DNA from: Prevotella sp.
Lineage (GTDB): Bacteria > Bacteroidota > Bacteroidia > Bacteroidales > Dysgonomonadaceae
DNA: 53,582 nt
Assembly: GCA_031285625.1 (NCBI GenBank)
Contig: JAITVV010000057.1
Location: 1 to 53,582 of the forward strand
Direction: 5' to 3'
Shown here: piece after piece, positions 1 through 7,543 of the stretch
How positions within the stretch are numbered: the first letter of the stretch is position 1
Layout of the letters: each line of letters begins with the position of its first letter
Position numbers and translations under genes: made by a program
The notes under the pieces: generated by a model
Database searches by the model: none
The model's input: the letters and a program-made list of their open reading frames with translations, nothing else
Told to the model about the DNA's origin: nothing

Positions 1-1
1 G

Positions 2-112
2 GTATGGGGTATGGAGTCTTTCGGATTCTCTGCACCATACAAGGTACTGGATGAAAAACTGGGATTCACAGCACAAAATGTATACAACCAAGTCAAAAAA
101 TATTTGAAGTAA
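2..112 (+). CDS. tkt: Transketolase, C-terminal end (partial)
   Basis: Only the last 36 codons are in the window and the gene runs off the left edge. The fragment contains ESFGFSAPYKVLDEKLGFTA followed by NVY and a lysine-rich tail, which fits the C-terminal domain of bacterial transketolase (compare the FGxSAPxxxL...FGFTxxNV pattern). Transketolase is the thiamine-diphosphate enzyme of the non-oxidative pentose phosphate pathway and would use xylulose 5-phosphate made by the arabinose genes downstream. Only 5 bases separate its stop from the next start, so the two are probably co-transcribed. The assignment rests on a short tail but the motif match is good. Confidence 0.8.
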   Translation, partial: VWGMESFGFSAPYKVLDEKLGFTAQNVYNQVKKYLK

Positions 113-117
113 AAAAG

Positions 118-2466
118 ATGAAAACACTATCTGCATTCATTCTATCTTTTGTTTGTGCAATCACTGTTAGTGCACAGATTCATTCTAAAATCGAATATTT
201 TCATCTGCATGATGTCAAATTATTGGATAGTCCTTTCAGACATGCACAAGATTTAGATAAACAATATTTATTAGATTTAGATGCAGATAGGTTACTCGCT
301 CCTTTTCTCAGAGAGTCTGGTTTGGCACCTAAGACAGAGAGTTATACCAACTGGGAGAATACCGGACTTGATGGGCATATAGGCGGGCATTATTTATCCG
401 CTCTTTCTCTGATGTATGCATCTACAGGAGATCAGGAAATTAAACAACGCCTCGATTATATGATAAGTGAGTTGAAACGTTGTCAGGATGCAAATGGCAA
501 TGGTTATATCGGTGGTGTTCCCGGAGGTAAAGTTATCTGGCAGGAAGTAGCTGAAGGTAATATCAGAGCAGGAAATTTCGACCTGAATGCTAAATGGGTA
601 CCGCTATATAATATACATAAAACATATGCCGGACTCCGCGATGCTTATTTGTATGCCGATAATAAAGAAGCAAAAGACATACTGGTGAAAATGACCGATT
701 GGGCTATCAATCTTGTTTCTAAGCTGTCGGAAGAACAGATACAGGATATGCTTCGTAGCGAACATGGAGGATTGAATGAAACTTTTGCAGATGTAGCAGC
801 TATAACAGGAGATCAAAAGTATTTAAAGCTGGCGGAGCAATTCTCACATAAGCTTATTTTGAATCCGCTGTTAGCTCATGAAGATAATCTTACAGGGATG
901 CATGCAAATACCCAGATACCAAAGGTATTAGGATTTAAGCGTGTTGCTGATGTTGAAGGTAACGAATCATGGTCTGAAGCTGCCCGCTTTTTCTGGGAAA
1001 CGGTTATTGAACATCGCTCAGTTTGTATAGGAGGAAATAGTGTAAGCGAGCACTTTAATCCTGTAAATGATTTTTCGCGTATGATTAAACATATTGAAGG
1101 GCCTGAAACATGTAATACATACAATATGCTTCGTTTGTCAAAGATGCTGTATCAGACGTCTTTGGACAAGAAATATATCGACTATTACGAAAAGGCTTTA
1201 TATAATCATATCTTATCCACTCAGCATCCCGAAACCGGCGGTTTTGTCTATTTCACTCAGATGCGTCCGGGACATTACCGGGTGTACTCACAGCCTCAGA
1301 CAAGTTTTTGGTGCTGTGTGGGTTCTGGTATAGAGAATCATGCCAAGTACGGGGAGATGATCTATGCGCACACTGATAGTAAGTTGTATGTAAATCTCTT
1401 TATTCCATCTGAATTAAACTGGAAAGAAAAAGGAATAAAAATAACACAGAATAATTCATTTCCGGATGAAGCGAAAACAACACTACTTATAAATACCCAA
1501 AAAACTATAGAGTTTACATTAAAGCTTCGCAATCCGAATTGGGTTGAAAATGGAAAATTAAAGGTTAGTGTGAATGGAAAACAAATTTCTGGTCAGGCTG
1601 ATGAAGCTTATGTGAGTATCAATCGTATTTGGAAAGATGGTGATGCCATTGAAATGGAAATGCCTATGTATATGTCAGTGGAGCAGCTGCCTGACAAGTC
1701 TAATTATTATTCGTTTATGTATGGGCCTATTGTTTTAGCTGCTAAAACAGGTACAGAAGATCTGGCCGGACTATTTGCTGATGATAGTAGGGGAGGACAT
1801 ATCGCACATGGCAGGCAAATTCCAATGAAGGATATGCCGATAATTGTTAGTGAAGCAGATAAAATAATATCTTTAATAAAACCTTTTTCCAATAAGCCTT
1901 TGACGTTTACATTGAGTAGTTTATATTCAGATAAATATCCGGATAAGATGGAACTGATTCCTTTCTTCCGTCTGCATGATTCCCGTTATATTATTTACTG
2001 GCCACAAGCTACATCAGAAGAGGTAAAAGACTTGCAGAAAAGGATTGAACAGGAAGAACTGGAACGTATCAAACTGGATGCAATTACAATTGATAAAGTT
2101 GTTTGTGGAGAGCAGCAGCCTGAATCCGATCATTTTATCCAGTCAGAAAATTCATATACAGGATTTGAAGAAGAGGTGCATTGGCGTGAAACGCAGGGTT
2201 GGTTTAGTTATCAGATGAAAAATAATGGAAAAACAAAATTTTTATATTTGAAACTTCTTAATAACAACAATTTAAGTAACTTTGACATTTTTATAAATGG
2301 CCAGAAATTAGAGAACATAAATATAGAAAGTAAGGAGAACTTTGTTTATAATTATTATAACATCCCGGGTAATCTTATGCAAGAAAAGCTTGTTGTAAAA
2401 TTTACTGCTCATCGAAACCTGGTGAGCCCCAAAATTGTGGAGGTAAGAATTCTATCAGATAAATAG
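118..2466 (+). CDS. Secreted DUF1680 beta-L-arabinofuranosidase (GH127/GH146 type)
   Basis: This 782-residue protein has a type I signal peptide (about 1-19, ending VSA|Q) and then the DUF1680 alpha/alpha barrel followed by beta-sandwich domains. Residues expected for the zinc-cysteine active site are visible: Glu330 and Cys332 in GPETCNTYNML, and the Cys399-Cys400 pair in FWCCVGSG, matching the Glu338, Cys340, Cys417 and Cys418 set of Bifidobacterium HypBA1. Glu311 in SEHF is a candidate acid/base. Family members remove beta-1,2-linked L-arabinofuranose from plant glycans. The enzyme is probably periplasmic and feeds arabinose to the adjacent araDAB genes. Lying 5 bases after transketolase and before araR, it belongs to an arabinose regulon. 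Whether it is GH127 or GH146 cannot be settled by eye. Confidence 0.88.
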   Translation: MKTLSAFILSFVCAITVSAQIHSKIEYFHLHDVKLLDSPFRHAQDLDKQYLLDLDADRLLAPFLRESGLAPKTESYTNWENTGLDGHIGGHYLSALSLMYASTGDQEIKQRLDYMISELKRCQDANGNGYIGGVPGGKVIWQEVAEGNIRAGNFDLNAKWVPLYNIHKTYAGLRDAYLYADNKEAKDILVKMTDWAINLVSKLSEEQIQDMLRSEHGGLNETFADVAAITGDQKYLKLAEQFSHKLILNPLLAHEDNLTGMHANTQIPKVLGFKRVADVEGNESWSEAARFFWETVIEHRSVCIGGNSVSEHFNPVNDFSRMIKHIEGPETCNTYNMLRLSKMLYQTSLDKKYIDYYEKALYNHILSTQHPETGGFVYFTQMRPGHYRVYSQPQTSFWCCVGSGIENHAKYGEMIYAHTDSKLYVNLFIPSELNWKEKGIKITQNNSFPDEAKTTLLINTQKTIEFTLKLRNPNWVENGKLKVSVNGKQISGQADEAYVSINRIWKDGDAIEMEMPMYMSVEQLPDKSNYYSFMYGPIVLAAKTGTEDLAGLFADDSRGGHIAHGRQIPMKDMPIIVSEADKIISLIKPFSNKPLTFTLSSLYSDKYPDKMELIPFFRLHDSRYIIYWPQATSEEVKDLQKRIEQEELERIKLDAITIDKVVCGEQQPESDHFIQSENSYTGFEEEVHWRETQGWFSYQMKNNGKTKFLYLKLLNNNNLSNFDIFINGQKLENINIESKENFVYNYYNIPGNLMQEKLVVKFTAHRNLVSPKIVEVRILSDK

Positions 2467-2515
2467 AAGAATTTTCTTAATTGTTCTGTTTTATAAGAAT
2501 TTGAATGATAAATAA

Positions 2516-2545
2516 TTTGAGGACGAAAAAAATATAGTATATTTG
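2516..2545 (+). promoter_or_regulatory. araR promoter (-33 TTTG, -7 TATATTTG)
   Basis: TTTG at 2516-2519 and TATATTTG at 2538-2545 are separated by 18 bases, close to the Bacteroidota consensus TTTG-N19-21-TAnnTTTG. Transcription would start near 2552, directly before an AraR-like palindrome, which suggests autoregulation. The promoter overlaps a hairpin that may terminate the upstream gene. Confidence 0.6.
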
Positions 2546-2554
2546 TCCTCTTTT
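2519..2554 (+). terminator. Probable terminator after the arabinofuranosidase gene
   Basis: GAGGAC (2519-2524) pairs with GTCCTC (2545-2550). AT-rich inner arms AAATATA and TATATTT can partly pair, and TTTT follows. The stem is imperfect and it coincides with the araR promoter, so it may be both. Confidence 0.45.
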
Positions 2555-2555
2555 A

Positions 2556-2582
2556 AAATAAATGTATTGTATACACTTATTT
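2556..2582. promoter_or_regulatory. Putative AraR operator 1 (araR promoter)
   Basis: The palindrome has left arm AAATAAATGTA and right arm TACACTTATTT with a 5-base centre; 10 of 11 arm positions are complementary. It lies just downstream of the predicted araR start site. The same ACACTTATT half-site recurs twice before araD, which points to one shared regulator. AraR is the natural candidate because its gene follows directly. Confidence 0.65.
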
Positions 2583-2601
2583 AATATAATGCTATTTGGA
2601 G

Positions 2602-3294
2602 ATGACACCATTATTTTATAGAGAACAGGAAAAGTTTTATGTATCAGTCGATTGTATTATTCTAGGATTCAAAGACGATAAATTATATTTGTTAATATCT
2701 AAGCGTAAATTTGAACCCTTGGAGGGCCATGATACGCTAATGGGTGGATTCTTACGTTCTGATGAAAGTCTTTCTGAAACTGTGTCCCGTGTTCTGTTTG
2801 AATATACCGGAATTAAGGATGTATATATGGAGCAGGTTGGTACTTATGGCGAAATAAATCGTGATGAAGGGGAACGTGTTATTTCCATTGCATATTATGC
2901 CCTGATTGACCTTGAGATGTTTGATGAGGAATTATGCAAAATACACAATGCCCGCTGGGAAGAACTGGATAAAGTAGGGAAACTGGTGTTTGACCATAAT
3001 CAGATGTTGGATGATACACTGGATATCCTGAGAAAGAAAACAGCAACTCAGCCAATTGGTTTTAATTTGCTTCCGGAGAAATTTACGTTACCTCAATTAC
3101 AATCTCTTTATGAAGCTATTCATCAGACAGTATTAGATAAACGTAACTTCAGGAAAAAAATATTAGAAATGGATATTCTCGAGAAACAAGACGATAAAGA
3201 TAAATCCAGTTCGAAAAGAGGAGCATTCTACTATACATTCAATAAAGAGAAATACGATCAGTTATTGCATAAAGGCTTCTTTTTCTCATTGTAA
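2602..3294 (+). CDS. araR: NUDIX-type transcriptional regulator of arabinose use (AraR)
   Basis: The protein of 230 residues has an N-terminal NUDIX-fold effector domain (about 10-140; GGFLRSDESLSETVSRVLFE resembles a degenerate Nudix box) and a C-terminal winged-helix DNA-binding domain (about 150-230; LPQLQSLYEAIH and KRNFRKKILEMDIL). Bacteroides AraR, described as the NUDIX-related L-arabinose regulator, has this architecture. L-arabinose is the known inducer in that family and releases the repressor from DNA. I chose ATG 2602 over an in-frame TTG at 2596 because ATG gives the usual family start before the PLFYREQEKFYVSVD segment. It sits between the arabinofuranosidase and araDAB, and matching palindromes lie in front of both araR and araD. 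Confidence 0.88.
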   Translation: MTPLFYREQEKFYVSVDCIILGFKDDKLYLLISKRKFEPLEGHDTLMGGFLRSDESLSETVSRVLFEYTGIKDVYMEQVGTYGEINRDEGERVISIAYYALIDLEMFDEELCKIHNARWEELDKVGKLVFDHNQMLDDTLDILRKKTATQPIGFNLLPEKFTLPQLQSLYEAIHQTVLDKRNFRKKILEMDILEKQDDKDKSSSKRGAFYYTFNKEKYDQLLHKGFFFSL

Positions 3295-3322
3295 ATAAGA
3301 TAATATATTGTATGTAATAGAC

Positions 3323-3350
3323 AAAAAGAGAGCTTGTTGAGTTCTCTTTT
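3323..3350 (+). terminator. Rho-independent terminator after araR
   Basis: AAAGAGA pairs with TCTCTTT around a short loop containing CTTGTTGAG, and the T-run at the end of the stem continues into CCCTTTTG. It separates araR from the araDAB transcript. Confidence 0.65.
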
Positions 3351-3399
3351 CCCTTTTGTATATACTTTTTTTATTAAACATGTTTTACAACATAATTAA

Positions 3400-3425
3400 A
3401 ATAAGTGTATAATTGAACACTTATT
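3400..3425. promoter_or_regulatory. Putative AraR operator 2 (araD promoter region)
   Basis: A perfect inverted repeat, AATAAGTGT (3400-3408) and ACACTTATT (3417-3425), has an 8-base centre. The other two sites have 7 bases between the corresponding AAGTGT/ACACTT halves, so this one is one base wider. It lies 55-80 bases before araD. Confidence 0.65.
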
Positions 3426-3436
3426 CTTAATATTGC

Positions 3437-3455
3437 AAGTGTAAACTATACACTT
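3437..3455. promoter_or_regulatory. Putative AraR operator 3 (araD promoter region)
   Basis: AAGTGTA (3437-3443) and TACACTT (3449-3455) form a perfect 7-base inverted repeat with a 5-base centre; the right arm extends to TACACTTATTT. It begins 12 bases after operator 2, so two regulator dimers could bind side by side before araD. I found no clear TAnnTTTG box nearby, so the araDAB start site is unresolved. Confidence 0.65.
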
Positions 3456-3479
3456 ATTTGAAGCTTAATATATAATATT

Positions 3480-4163
3480 ATGTTGGAATCATTAAAAAAA
3501 GAAGTATTCGAAGCTAACCTTGATCTCGTTAAACATGGACTGGTAATATTTACGTGGGGCAATGTAAGTGCTATAGATAGGGAGAAAGGATTGGTTGTAA
3601 TCAAACCGTCGGGCGTTTCATACGATACAATGAAAGCTGATGATATGGTTGTTATGGATCTGGATGGGAATGTTGTGGAAGGAAAACTAAAACCTTCATC
3701 AGATACACCTACTCATCTTGTACTTTATAAAGCATTCCCAAATGTCGGTGGTATCGTACATACACATTCTACATATGCTACATCATGGGCGCAGTCGGGT
3801 TGCGATATCCCGAATATAGGCACTACACATGCTGATTATTTCAAAGATGAAATCCCTTGTACAAGGCAGATGACCAAGGATGAAATTGAGGGAAAGTATG
3901 AACTGGAAACAGGAAATGTGATTGTTGAGCGTTTCTCAGAACTGAATGCGGACTATACACCCGGTGTACTCGTAAACAATCATGGTCCCTTCTCATGGGG
4001 GAAAGATGCTCACAGTGCGGTTCACAATGCAGTTGTACTGGAGCAGGTAGCTAAGATGGCTTTTATTTCGTTTAATATCAATCCTCAGTTGAAGATGAAT
4101 CAGGAACTGATAAAGAAGCACTTTTTCAGAAAACACGGTCCGGATGCTTATTACGGACAGTAG
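3480..4163 (+). CDS. araD: L-ribulose-5-phosphate 4-epimerase
   Basis: This 227-residue class II aldolase-family protein is close to the usual length of about 231. It converts L-ribulose 5-phosphate to D-xylulose 5-phosphate, the last dedicated step of arabinose catabolism, in the cytoplasm. Zinc ligands are visible as His94 and His96 in [11 protein letters not shown] and His168 in VNNHGPF, with Asp75 in PSSDTPTH matching the catalytic Asp76 of the E. coli enzyme. The N-terminal TWGNVS segment is the phosphate-binding region. It is the first gene of araD-araA-araB and is preceded by two probable AraR sites; the gap to araA is 35 bases. Confidence 0.95.
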   Translation: MLESLKKEVFEANLDLVKHGLVIFTWGNVSAIDREKGLVVIKPSGVSYDTMKADDMVVMDLDGNVVEGKLKPSSDTPTHLVLYKAFPNVGGIVHTHSTYATSWAQSGCDIPNIGTTHADYFKDEIPCTRQMTKDEIEGKYELETGNVIVERFSELNADYTPGVLVNNHGPFSWGKDAHSAVHNAVVLEQVAKMAFISFNINPQLKMNQELIKKHFFRKHGPDAYYGQ

Positions 4164-4198
4164 AAAATATTAATTACTAACATTAAAAATATAATATC

Positions 4199-5701
4199 AT
4201 GAATTTTAAAGATTTAGAAGTTTGGTTTGTAACCGGAGCACAATTGCTTTATGGTGGAGATGCAGTAGTTCAGGTAGATTCACATTCTACTGAAATGGTG
4301 AAAGGCCTGAACGATTCGGGTATCCTGCCTATTAAGGTAGTTTATAAAGGTACAGCTAATTCTTCCGCAGAAATCTCTGCAATTATGCGCGCTGCCAACG
4401 GCGATACTAAATGTGTGGGTATGATAACATGGATGCACACATTCTCTCCGGCTAAAATGTGGATACATGGTTTGATGGATTACAAGAAGCCATTGCTTCA
4501 CTTCCATACCCAGTACAATAAAGAAATTCCGTGGAATGAGATGGATATGGACTTTATGAACCTGAACCAGTCCGCTCACGGAGACCGCGAATTTGGTCAT
4601 ATAACAAGCCGTCTGCGTAAGCCTCGCAAAGTTGTGGTTGGTTACTGGAAAGATAAGGATACCCAGAGCAAAATTGCAGCATGGCAACGTGTTTGTGCAG
4701 GTTGGGCAGATTCACAGGATATGCTTATCATCCGTTTTGGTGATAATATGAATAATGTTGCTGTAACAGACGGGGATAAAGTAGAGGCTGAAATTCGTTT
4801 AGGTTATCACGTTGACAATGCTCCTATTGCGACATTAGTTCCATATGTGGAAGCAGTTACTGAAACTGAAATAGATGCACTCATTGCAGAATATGAAAAG
4901 GTATATGATTTTGCCGATGATTGCAAAAAAGGTGCGGAGAAACACCAGTTTGTACGTGATGCAGCAGCTCAGGAAATAGGCCTTCGCCGTTTCTTACAAG
5001 ATAAAGGAGCAAAAGGGTTTACTACCAGCTTTAATGAACTGGAAGGCATGAAACAATTAATGGGATTTGCTTCTCAGCGTTTGATGGCAGAGGGATACGG
5101 GTTTGGAGCCGAAGGAGACTGGAAATCGGCAGCTCTTGTACGCACAATGTGGGTTATGGGACAAGGTTTACCGGGAGGACAATCATTCCTTGAAGATTAT
5201 ACATTGAACTTTGATGGAGAGAATAGTACAATCCTTCAATCACACATGTTGGAAATAAACCCGGATATTACAGGTACAAAACCTCGCGTAGAAGTTCATT
5301 TTCTTGGAATAGGCGATGCACGCACTTGCGCTCGTCTGGTATTCCAGGCGCACAAGGGAGAAGGTGTTGCTGCTACAATCGTAGATATGGGTAACCGTTT
5401 CCGCATGATTGTAAATGAAGTTGAGGTAAAAGAGCCGAAACCGCTTCCAAAACTACCTGTAGCTTGTGCTTTGTGGAAACCTATGCCTAATTTTGAAATA
5501 GGGGCAGGTGCATGGATTGTAGCCGGAGGTACACACCATTCAAGCTTCTCTTTCTCTGTTACGATGGAAATGTTGGAAGACTATGCTGAAATTGCAAATA
5601 TAGAATTGCTTAAGATTGACAAAAACACTACGATGAGTAACTTCAAATTTGAACTGAAAGTTAATGAAGTATACTACTTATTAAATAAAGCGTTAAGCTA
5701 A
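4199..5701 (+). CDS. araA: L-arabinose isomerase
   Basis: This 500-residue enzyme is the same length as E. coli AraA and interconverts L-arabinose and L-ribulose. The manganese ligands are in place: Glu305 in FGAEGDWK, Glu332 in FLEDYTLN, His349 in LQSHMLEI, and one of His446/His447 in GGTHHSSF. The N-terminal VWFVTGAQLLYG and MITWMHTFSPAKMW segments are family signatures. It lies between araD and araB on the same strand. A 9-bp hairpin follows the stop codon, so araA and araB may not be expressed equally. Confidence 0.97.
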   Translation: MNFKDLEVWFVTGAQLLYGGDAVVQVDSHSTEMVKGLNDSGILPIKVVYKGTANSSAEISAIMRAANGDTKCVGMITWMHTFSPAKMWIHGLMDYKKPLLHFHTQYNKEIPWNEMDMDFMNLNQSAHGDREFGHITSRLRKPRKVVVGYWKDKDTQSKIAAWQRVCAGWADSQDMLIIRFGDNMNNVAVTDGDKVEAEIRLGYHVDNAPIATLVPYVEAVTETEIDALIAEYEKVYDFADDCKKGAEKHQFVRDAAAQEIGLRRFLQDKGAKGFTTSFNELEGMKQLMGFASQRLMAEGYGFGAEGDWKSAALVRTMWVMGQGLPGGQSFLEDYTLNFDGENSTILQSHMLEINPDITGTKPRVEVHFLGIGDARTCARLVFQAHKGEGVAATIVDMGNRFRMIVNEVEVKEPKPLPKLPVACALWKPMPNFEIGAGAWIVAGGTHHSSFSFSVTMEMLEDYAEIANIELLKIDKNTTMSNFKFELKVNEVYYLLNKALS

Positions 5702-5716
5702 AGATTGTTTTTTAAG

Positions 5717-5745
5717 GTATAGGGAGTAGTGATTATTCCCTATAC
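5717..5745 (+). terminator. Hairpin between araA and araB (partial terminator or RNA processing site)
   Basis: GTATAGGGA (5717-5725) and TCCCTATAC (5737-5745) form a perfect 9-bp stem with an 11-base loop. Only a weak T-rich tract (TTACTTTTC) follows. It sits inside the ara operon, so partial termination or 3' end protection of araDA mRNA is more likely than full termination. Confidence 0.5.
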
Positions 5746-5776
5746 TTACTTTTCACTATTAAAGAACTAGATACCT

Positions 5777-7450
5777 ATGAAACAAGCATATGCCATTGGA
5801 CTAGATTATGGGTCGGATTCCTGCCGGGCTGTAATCATAGAAGCAGAAACCGGAAAAGAGGTTGCTTCATCAGTAAAATATTACAAACGCTGGTTGCAGG
5901 GCAAATACTGCGACCCTGCTAATAATCAATACAGACAACACCCTTTGGATTATATCGAAGCTCTCGAAGAATCTGTAAAAGAAGCTTTGGGTAAATCTCC
6001 TACAGGAACTGCTGAGGCTGTAGTCGGTATGTCTTTTGATACTACAGGTTCGACTCCGGCACTCATTGATGAGGAAGGACAAGTTCTGGCATTACGTCCT
6101 GAATTTGCAGAGAATCCGAATGCGATGTTTATCCTTTGGAAAGACCATACTGCGGTTAAAGAAGCTGCAAGAATAAATGAAATAGCAAAAAAATGGCCAA
6201 TCGACTATACAGCTTACGAAGGTGGAATATATTCCAGTGAATGGGTATGGGCAAAAATGGCTCATGTTTTGAAAATCGATAAATCTATTGTCAACGATGC
6301 GTATAGTTGGGTTGAGCATTGCGACTGGATGCCTGCTCTCATTACAGGGAAAACAAAACCGACCGAAATAGTTCGTGGGCGTTGTGCAGCTGGGCATAAG
6401 GCTATGTGGTTGAAAGAATGGGACGGACTTCCCACAGAAGATTTTCTGGTAGAGATAGCACCCGAGCTGAAAGGATTTAGAGAGCATCTGTTCCATGATA
6501 CATATACAAGTGAAGTGAAAGTGGGTAACCTGACCCAGGAATGGGCCGACAGACTGGGCTTAACTACTAATGTTGCTGTAGGGGTAGGAGCTTTCGACTG
6601 TCACATGGGAGCAGTAGGGGCTGAGATTGAGCCAAAAACGTTTGTTCGTGTTATCGGTACATCTACCTGTGATATAATGGTAGCATCCTACGAAGATATG
6701 CACGGAAAACTTGTTCCGGGAATCTGCGGACAGGTAGACGGCTCTGTTATACCGGGAATGGTAGGCCTGGAAGCAGGGCAATCCGGCTTTGGAGATATCT
6801 ATGCATGGTTTAAGTCGGTATTGGCCTGGCCATTAGAAAAAATATTAAAAGAATCGTCATTAGTCGATGAGGCTACAAAAAATAAACTGATAAAGGAAGC
6901 TTTGGATAAAATGATTCCGGAACTTTCCAAAGAGGCAGCGAAACTACCTGTATCTGAAAGCTCAGTACTGGCTATCGACTGGATGAATGGCCGCCGTACT
7001 CCGGATGCGAACCAATTGGTAAAAGGTACGATAACAGGCCTGAATCTGGCGAGTTCAGCTCCATTGATTTTCAGGGCATTAGTTGAGGCTACGGCATTTG
7101 GCTCTAAAGCTATTGTTGACCGTTTTCTCGAAAATGGAATTGAAATAGAAAGTGTGATTGGTATTGGTGGTATTTCCCTGAAATCACCATTAGTAATGCA
7201 GACTCTTGCGGATGTGTTGGGTATGCCTATCAAAGTGGCTAAATCGGAGCAGGCTTGCGCTTTCGGCGCGGCTATGTTTGCATCTGTGGCGGCAGGGGTG
7301 CATCCTGATATTAAAGCTGCACAGAAAGCTATGGGACAGGGATTTGCATTTGAATACAAACCTGATATGGATAAACATGAAGTATATATGAAGATATATA
7401 CAAAATATCAGAAATTGGGTAAATTTACTGAAACAGAATTATTTCAATAA
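5777..7450 (+). CDS. araB: Ribulokinase
   Basis: The 557-residue FGGY-family carbohydrate kinase phosphorylates L-ribulose to L-ribulose 5-phosphate with ATP. The N-terminal phosphate-binding loop is seen in GLDYGSDSCRAVII. The SFDTTGSTPALID, GVGAFDCHMGAVGAE and GIGGISLKSPLVMQTLADVL segments mark the two actin-like kinase lobes. The size is close to the 566 residues of E. coli AraB and larger than xylulokinases. It follows araA across a 75-base gap with a hairpin and precedes the symporter gene. Assignment as AraB rather than another FGGY kinase is supported by the araDAB context. Confidence 0.95.
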   Translation: MKQAYAIGLDYGSDSCRAVIIEAETGKEVASSVKYYKRWLQGKYCDPANNQYRQHPLDYIEALEESVKEALGKSPTGTAEAVVGMSFDTTGSTPALIDEEGQVLALRPEFAENPNAMFILWKDHTAVKEAARINEIAKKWPIDYTAYEGGIYSSEWVWAKMAHVLKIDKSIVNDAYSWVEHCDWMPALITGKTKPTEIVRGRCAAGHKAMWLKEWDGLPTEDFLVEIAPELKGFREHLFHDTYTSEVKVGNLTQEWADRLGLTTNVAVGVGAFDCHMGAVGAEIEPKTFVRVIGTSTCDIMVASYEDMHGKLVPGICGQVDGSVIPGMVGLEAGQSGFGDIYAWFKSVLAWPLEKILKESSLVDEATKNKLIKEALDKMIPELSKEAAKLPVSESSVLAIDWMNGRRTPDANQLVKGTITGLNLASSAPLIFRALVEATAFGSKAIVDRFLENGIEIESVIGIGGISLKSPLVMQTLADVLGMPIKVAKSEQACAFGAAMFASVAAGVHPDIKAAQKAMGQGFAFEYKPDMDKHEVYMKIYTKYQKLGKFTETELFQ

Positions 7451-7543
7451 ATTAAAAATAAAGAATGAAGGATGAAAAATTGGCTCAAAGCGACCTATTT
7501 GATCTTTAATTCTTAATTTATAATTCTTAATTTAAAATATACT

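Noticed and set aside
6799-7359. 186-residue minus-strand open frame inside araB
   Set aside because: It lies entirely antisense to a well-supported kinase gene and has no promoter or recognisable motif; it reflects codon bias of the opposite strand.
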